64,000 nucleotides of DNA from the NCBI RefSeq assembly GCF_017368475.1, contig NZ_JAFNJE010000002.1, positions 1 to 64,000 of the forward strand, written 5' to 3'. Below the pieces are notes generated by a model. It saw only the letters and a program-made list of their open reading frames with translations. It was not told the origin of the DNA and did no database searches. This stretch comes from Alteromonas sp. 5E99-2 (lineage in GTDB: Bacteria > Pseudomonadota > Gammaproteobacteria > Enterobacterales > Alteromonadaceae). Shown here one piece after another: positions 61,990 to 64,000 of this stretch (the stretch's first letter is position 1; each line of letters opens with the position of its first letter). The position numbers and the translations under genes were made by a program.

Positions 61990-62976
61990 ATGATTACCCT
62001 TAGCGATATTTACGATGCCGCCGATCGCATTGCGCCTCACATACAAAAAACCCCCATTTACAGTTCGTCCATTCTCAACGCACTGCTAAAACAAAATATC
62101 TACTTTAAATGCGAATGCTTGCAAAAAACCGGTGCATTCAAAATTAGAGGCGCGGCGAGTTACATTGTAAAAGCTAAAGCGAATAATCCATCTCTTAAAC
62201 ACATAGTCGCCAATAGTTCAGGCAACCATGCTCAAGCTGTTGCTTATATCGCTAATAAACTTCAGCTTACTTCGACTATTTACGCAAATAACACTATATC
62301 GCCTATTAAGGCAGCGGCAACTCAATCTTATGGGGCGACATTAAAAACCTTTAATTCGAGACCAGAAGCTGACGCTGCAGTTGAAGCGGCAAGTAAGCAA
62401 CCAGACACATTGTGGGTTCCTCCGTTCAATCACCCAGATGTAATAGCCGGACAAGGCACGGTAGCACTCGACGCGATAAACGAATTGGGTACTGATATTG
62501 ATGCGGTATTTGCCCCTTGCGGTGGCGGCGGCTTGCTATCAGGGACCCAAGTGGTTACTCATGGGTTAATTCCAAACGCCAAAGTCATAGGGGCGGAACC
62601 TCACAATGCAAACGATGCACTCCGCTCTTTGCAGTCTGGAGAAATTGTTAGCTTAACATCAACGCCTAATACCTTAGCTGATGGCGCAGCGACTCCGGCT
62701 ATCGGCGAGCACACATTTCCACACCTAAAAAAATTAGATGGGTTTGTGGATGTTACTGAAACCCGTATTGCTTATTGGACTCAATGGTTGCAACACCTTT
62801 TAAAAATACATGTAGAGCCAACAAGTGCAATGAGTATGGAAGCCGTATTCCAATGGGCTAAATCAGCACCAAAAAATAGCCGCGCACTGGTGTTATTATC
62901 AGGCGGAAATATTAGCCATACGACTATGGCTAATATTTGGCAACAAGACCACTTATCTGAACTACCATCACTTTAA
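61990..62976 (+). CDS. Threonine/serine dehydratase-like PLP enzyme
   Basis: The 328-residue protein is a fold-II PLP enzyme of the catabolic threonine dehydratase/serine racemase group. K51 in LQKTGAFKIRGA is the PLP lysine, SSGNHAQAVA binds the substrate carboxylate, and CGGGGLLSG is the phosphate loop. There is no regulatory ACT domain, so it is not the biosynthetic IlvA form. It precedes an amidohydrolase gene by 11 bases on the same strand, likely one operon. Substrate could be threonine, serine or a related amino acid. Confidence 0.9.
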   Translation: MITLSDIYDAADRIAPHIQKTPIYSSSILNALLKQNIYFKCECLQKTGAFKIRGAASYIVKAKANNPSLKHIVANSSGNHAQAVAYIANKLQLTSTIYANNTISPIKAAATQSYGATLKTFNSRPEADAAVEAASKQPDTLWVPPFNHPDVIAGQGTVALDAINELGTDIDAVFAPCGGGGLLSGTQVVTHGLIPNAKVIGAEPHNANDALRSLQSGEIVSLTSTPNTLADGAATPAIGEHTFPHLKKLDGFVDVTETRIAYWTQWLQHLLKIHVEPTSAMSMEAVFQWAKSAPKNSRALVLLSGGNISHTTMANIWQQDHLSELPSL

Positions 62977-62987
62977 CAAGGAACGCT

Positions 62988-64000
62988 ATGAAAGCTATCA
63001 GCACGCTTCTTTTTGTATTGATCTCACTACCGAGTTTTGCTTTTGATTTAGTAGTAACCAATGTGACAGGTTACACATTAGATGAAAACGGCAAAACAGT
63101 GGGTTTTCAAAGTTTACTTGTCGATAACGGCAAGGTAGTTTCACTTAACCCGTCACCATCAGACATTGCCCAAGCAGAGAAAAAAATTGATGGCAAAGGT
63201 AAAGTCATGCTACCCGGATTGATCGACGCCCATGGTCACTTACTGGGGTTAGGCGACCAGCTCAGACAAGTGAACTTACGTGGAACAACTTCAGAAGCTG
63301 ACTCGGTATCGAGAGTAAAACAAGTGGCAAAAAATAGCTTGGGTGCATCGTGGCTATTAGGCAGAGGGTGGAACCAAGAACTGTGGTCAAGTAAATCATT
63401 TCCTACTCGACATTCTTTAGACGACGTCGATTCGCCCTTACCTATGATGTTAATGCGTGTAGACGGTCACGCTATGTGGGTCAATTCTAAAGCCCTTGCT
63501 GTCGCGCAAATTACCAAAGACACCCCCAATCCAGAAGGTGGCATTATTGTTAAAGACGAAAACGGTGAACCTACAGGTGTGCTTATCGATAAAGCTATGA
63601 ACCTCATTCGCGCTGTGCTTCCCGAAGTGGACTTTTCGACAATGCACCAGCAACTCACACTCGCCAGTGAGCATTTGCTGTCTCAAGGTGTTACAGGTAT
63701 GCACGACGCAGGTATTACACGAGACCAATACGAGTTTTATATTATTAAAGCCGCTCAGAACCAATTACCTATTCGTATTTACGCTATGGTAGCGGCCACA
63801 GACCCAGATATAGAAAAGATGTTGTCCAACGGATACATCCAAGATGCAGAAGACATGCTGTCTATTCGTTCGGTGAAAGTGTATGGTGATGGCGCACTAG
63901 GCAGCAGAGGTGCCGCCTTGCTTACACCCTATTCAGACAAACCAAGCGAACAAGGGTTGCTCCTTACTCCTGAAGATAAAATGTTCGATTTGTTTAGTCA
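62988..64000 (+). CDS. YtcJ-like amidohydrolase, truncated by window edge
   Basis: A reading frame opens at ATG 62988 and stays open to the window end (337 codons seen). It has a signal peptide (MKAISTLLFVLISLPSFAF), then the amidohydrolase start VTGYTLDENGKTVGF and metal-binding HxH in GLIDAHGHL (H82, H84). LLGRGWNQELW, GHAMWVNSKAL, GVTGMHDAG and VKVYGDGALGSRGA (K297, candidate carbamylated lysine) match secreted YtcJ-like metal-dependent hydrolases. AAGGAA lies 4 bases upstream. The C-terminal third is outside the window. Substrate is unknown. Confidence 0.9.
   Translation, partial: MKAISTLLFVLISLPSFAFDLVVTNVTGYTLDENGKTVGFQSLLVDNGKVVSLNPSPSDIAQAEKKIDGKGKVMLPGLIDAHGHLLGLGDQLRQVNLRGTTSEADSVSRVKQVAKNSLGASWLLGRGWNQELWSSKSFPTRHSLDDVDSPLPMMLMRVDGHAMWVNSKALAVAQITKDTPNPEGGIIVKDENGEPTGVLIDKAMNLIRAVLPEVDFSTMHQQLTLASEHLLSQGVTGMHDAGITRDQYEFYIIKAAQNQLPIRIYAMVAATDPDIEKMLSNGYIQDAEDMLSIRSVKVYGDGALGSRGAALLTPYSDKPSEQGLLLTPEDKMFDLFS

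Noticed and set aside
1-64000. CRISPR arrays, insertion sequences, prophage genes, tRNA genes
   Set aside because: No regularly spaced repeats, transposase or integrase frames or cloverleaf-like sequences were noticed on reading both strands; a tRNAscan-type computation was not possible.

Overview
This window looks like a chromosomal segment of a marine gammaproteobacterium of the Alteromonadales (Alteromonas/Glaciecola-type). Evidence is the close resemblance of TrmA, DusA, TrmN6, CysJIH, YbdG, FldB and YggN to enterobacterial/gammaproteobacterial forms, together with families typical of marine Alteromonadales (TIGR04219 barrel, DUF2333, TIGR03899, CLCA_X, tricorn-like S41 peptidase) and a moderately AT-rich composition. 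The assignment is made by eye from protein motifs; no search was run. Gene density is high and there are no insertion sequences, phage genes, CRISPR arrays, tRNAs or rRNA genes inside the window.

Layout. At the left edge (61-122) a minus-strand promoter has the architecture of an rRNA P1 promoter, so a stable-RNA operon should start there and run out of the window. Then come a membrane-anchored RRM protein, a DUF5610-like protein, trmA, and the divergent pair fabR / acyl-CoA desaturase with a FabR-like operator between them. A REC-DUF3369-GGDEF-EAL c-di-GMP protein follows (GGDEF degenerate, EAL intact). At 8.3-12.6 kb lies the assimilatory sulfate/sulfite reduction operon cysJ-cysI-cysH. At 12.7-15.1 kb is an envelope cluster: two small proteins (one of 41 residues with a very strong ribosome binding site), a PspC-domain protein, DUF2333 and a TIGR04219 barrel. 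dusA and a LysR/GST/PNPOx-reductase-ferredoxin group follow.

At 20.6-25.8 kb a compact polyamine operon (speA, carboxy(nor)spermidine dehydrogenase, nspC, speB) encodes arginine to agmatine to putrescine to carboxyspermidine to spermidine. Divergent from it (26.2-30.3 kb) is a three-gene tripartite export system: an ABC-exporter-like protein whose nucleotide-binding domain has lost Walker A, signature and Walker B, an HlyD-type adaptor and a TolC-type outer membrane factor. This is the most unusual locus in the window.

At 30.3-37.9 kb are a PadR regulator with two palindromic operators and a stand-alone permease-prefix membrane protein, a YkgJ-type cysteine cluster protein, the GTPase YlqF/RbgA, an outer-membrane MetA-type protein, a ThrE-type exporter, an orphan prepilin and a DUF1330/LysR pair. 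At 37.9-44.5 kb is a copper/silver efflux operon: a small Cys/Met-rich protein, then cusC, cusB (with a fused CusF-like domain that lacks the usual ligands) and cusA. At 44.7-51.4 kb are an acyltransferase, the YbdG mechanosensitive channel, YggN, an epimerase-like protein, a sodium-dependent transporter, a short-chain dehydrogenase and a DUF393 thiol protein. At 51.5-64 kb are msrA, a lipoprotein, a PhoD-like phosphatase, a tricorn-like protease, fldB with a coupled CLCA_X metalloprotease-like gene, an orphan ExbD, YgjV, trmN6, a threonine dehydratase-like enzyme and the first part of an amidohydrolase that runs off the right edge.
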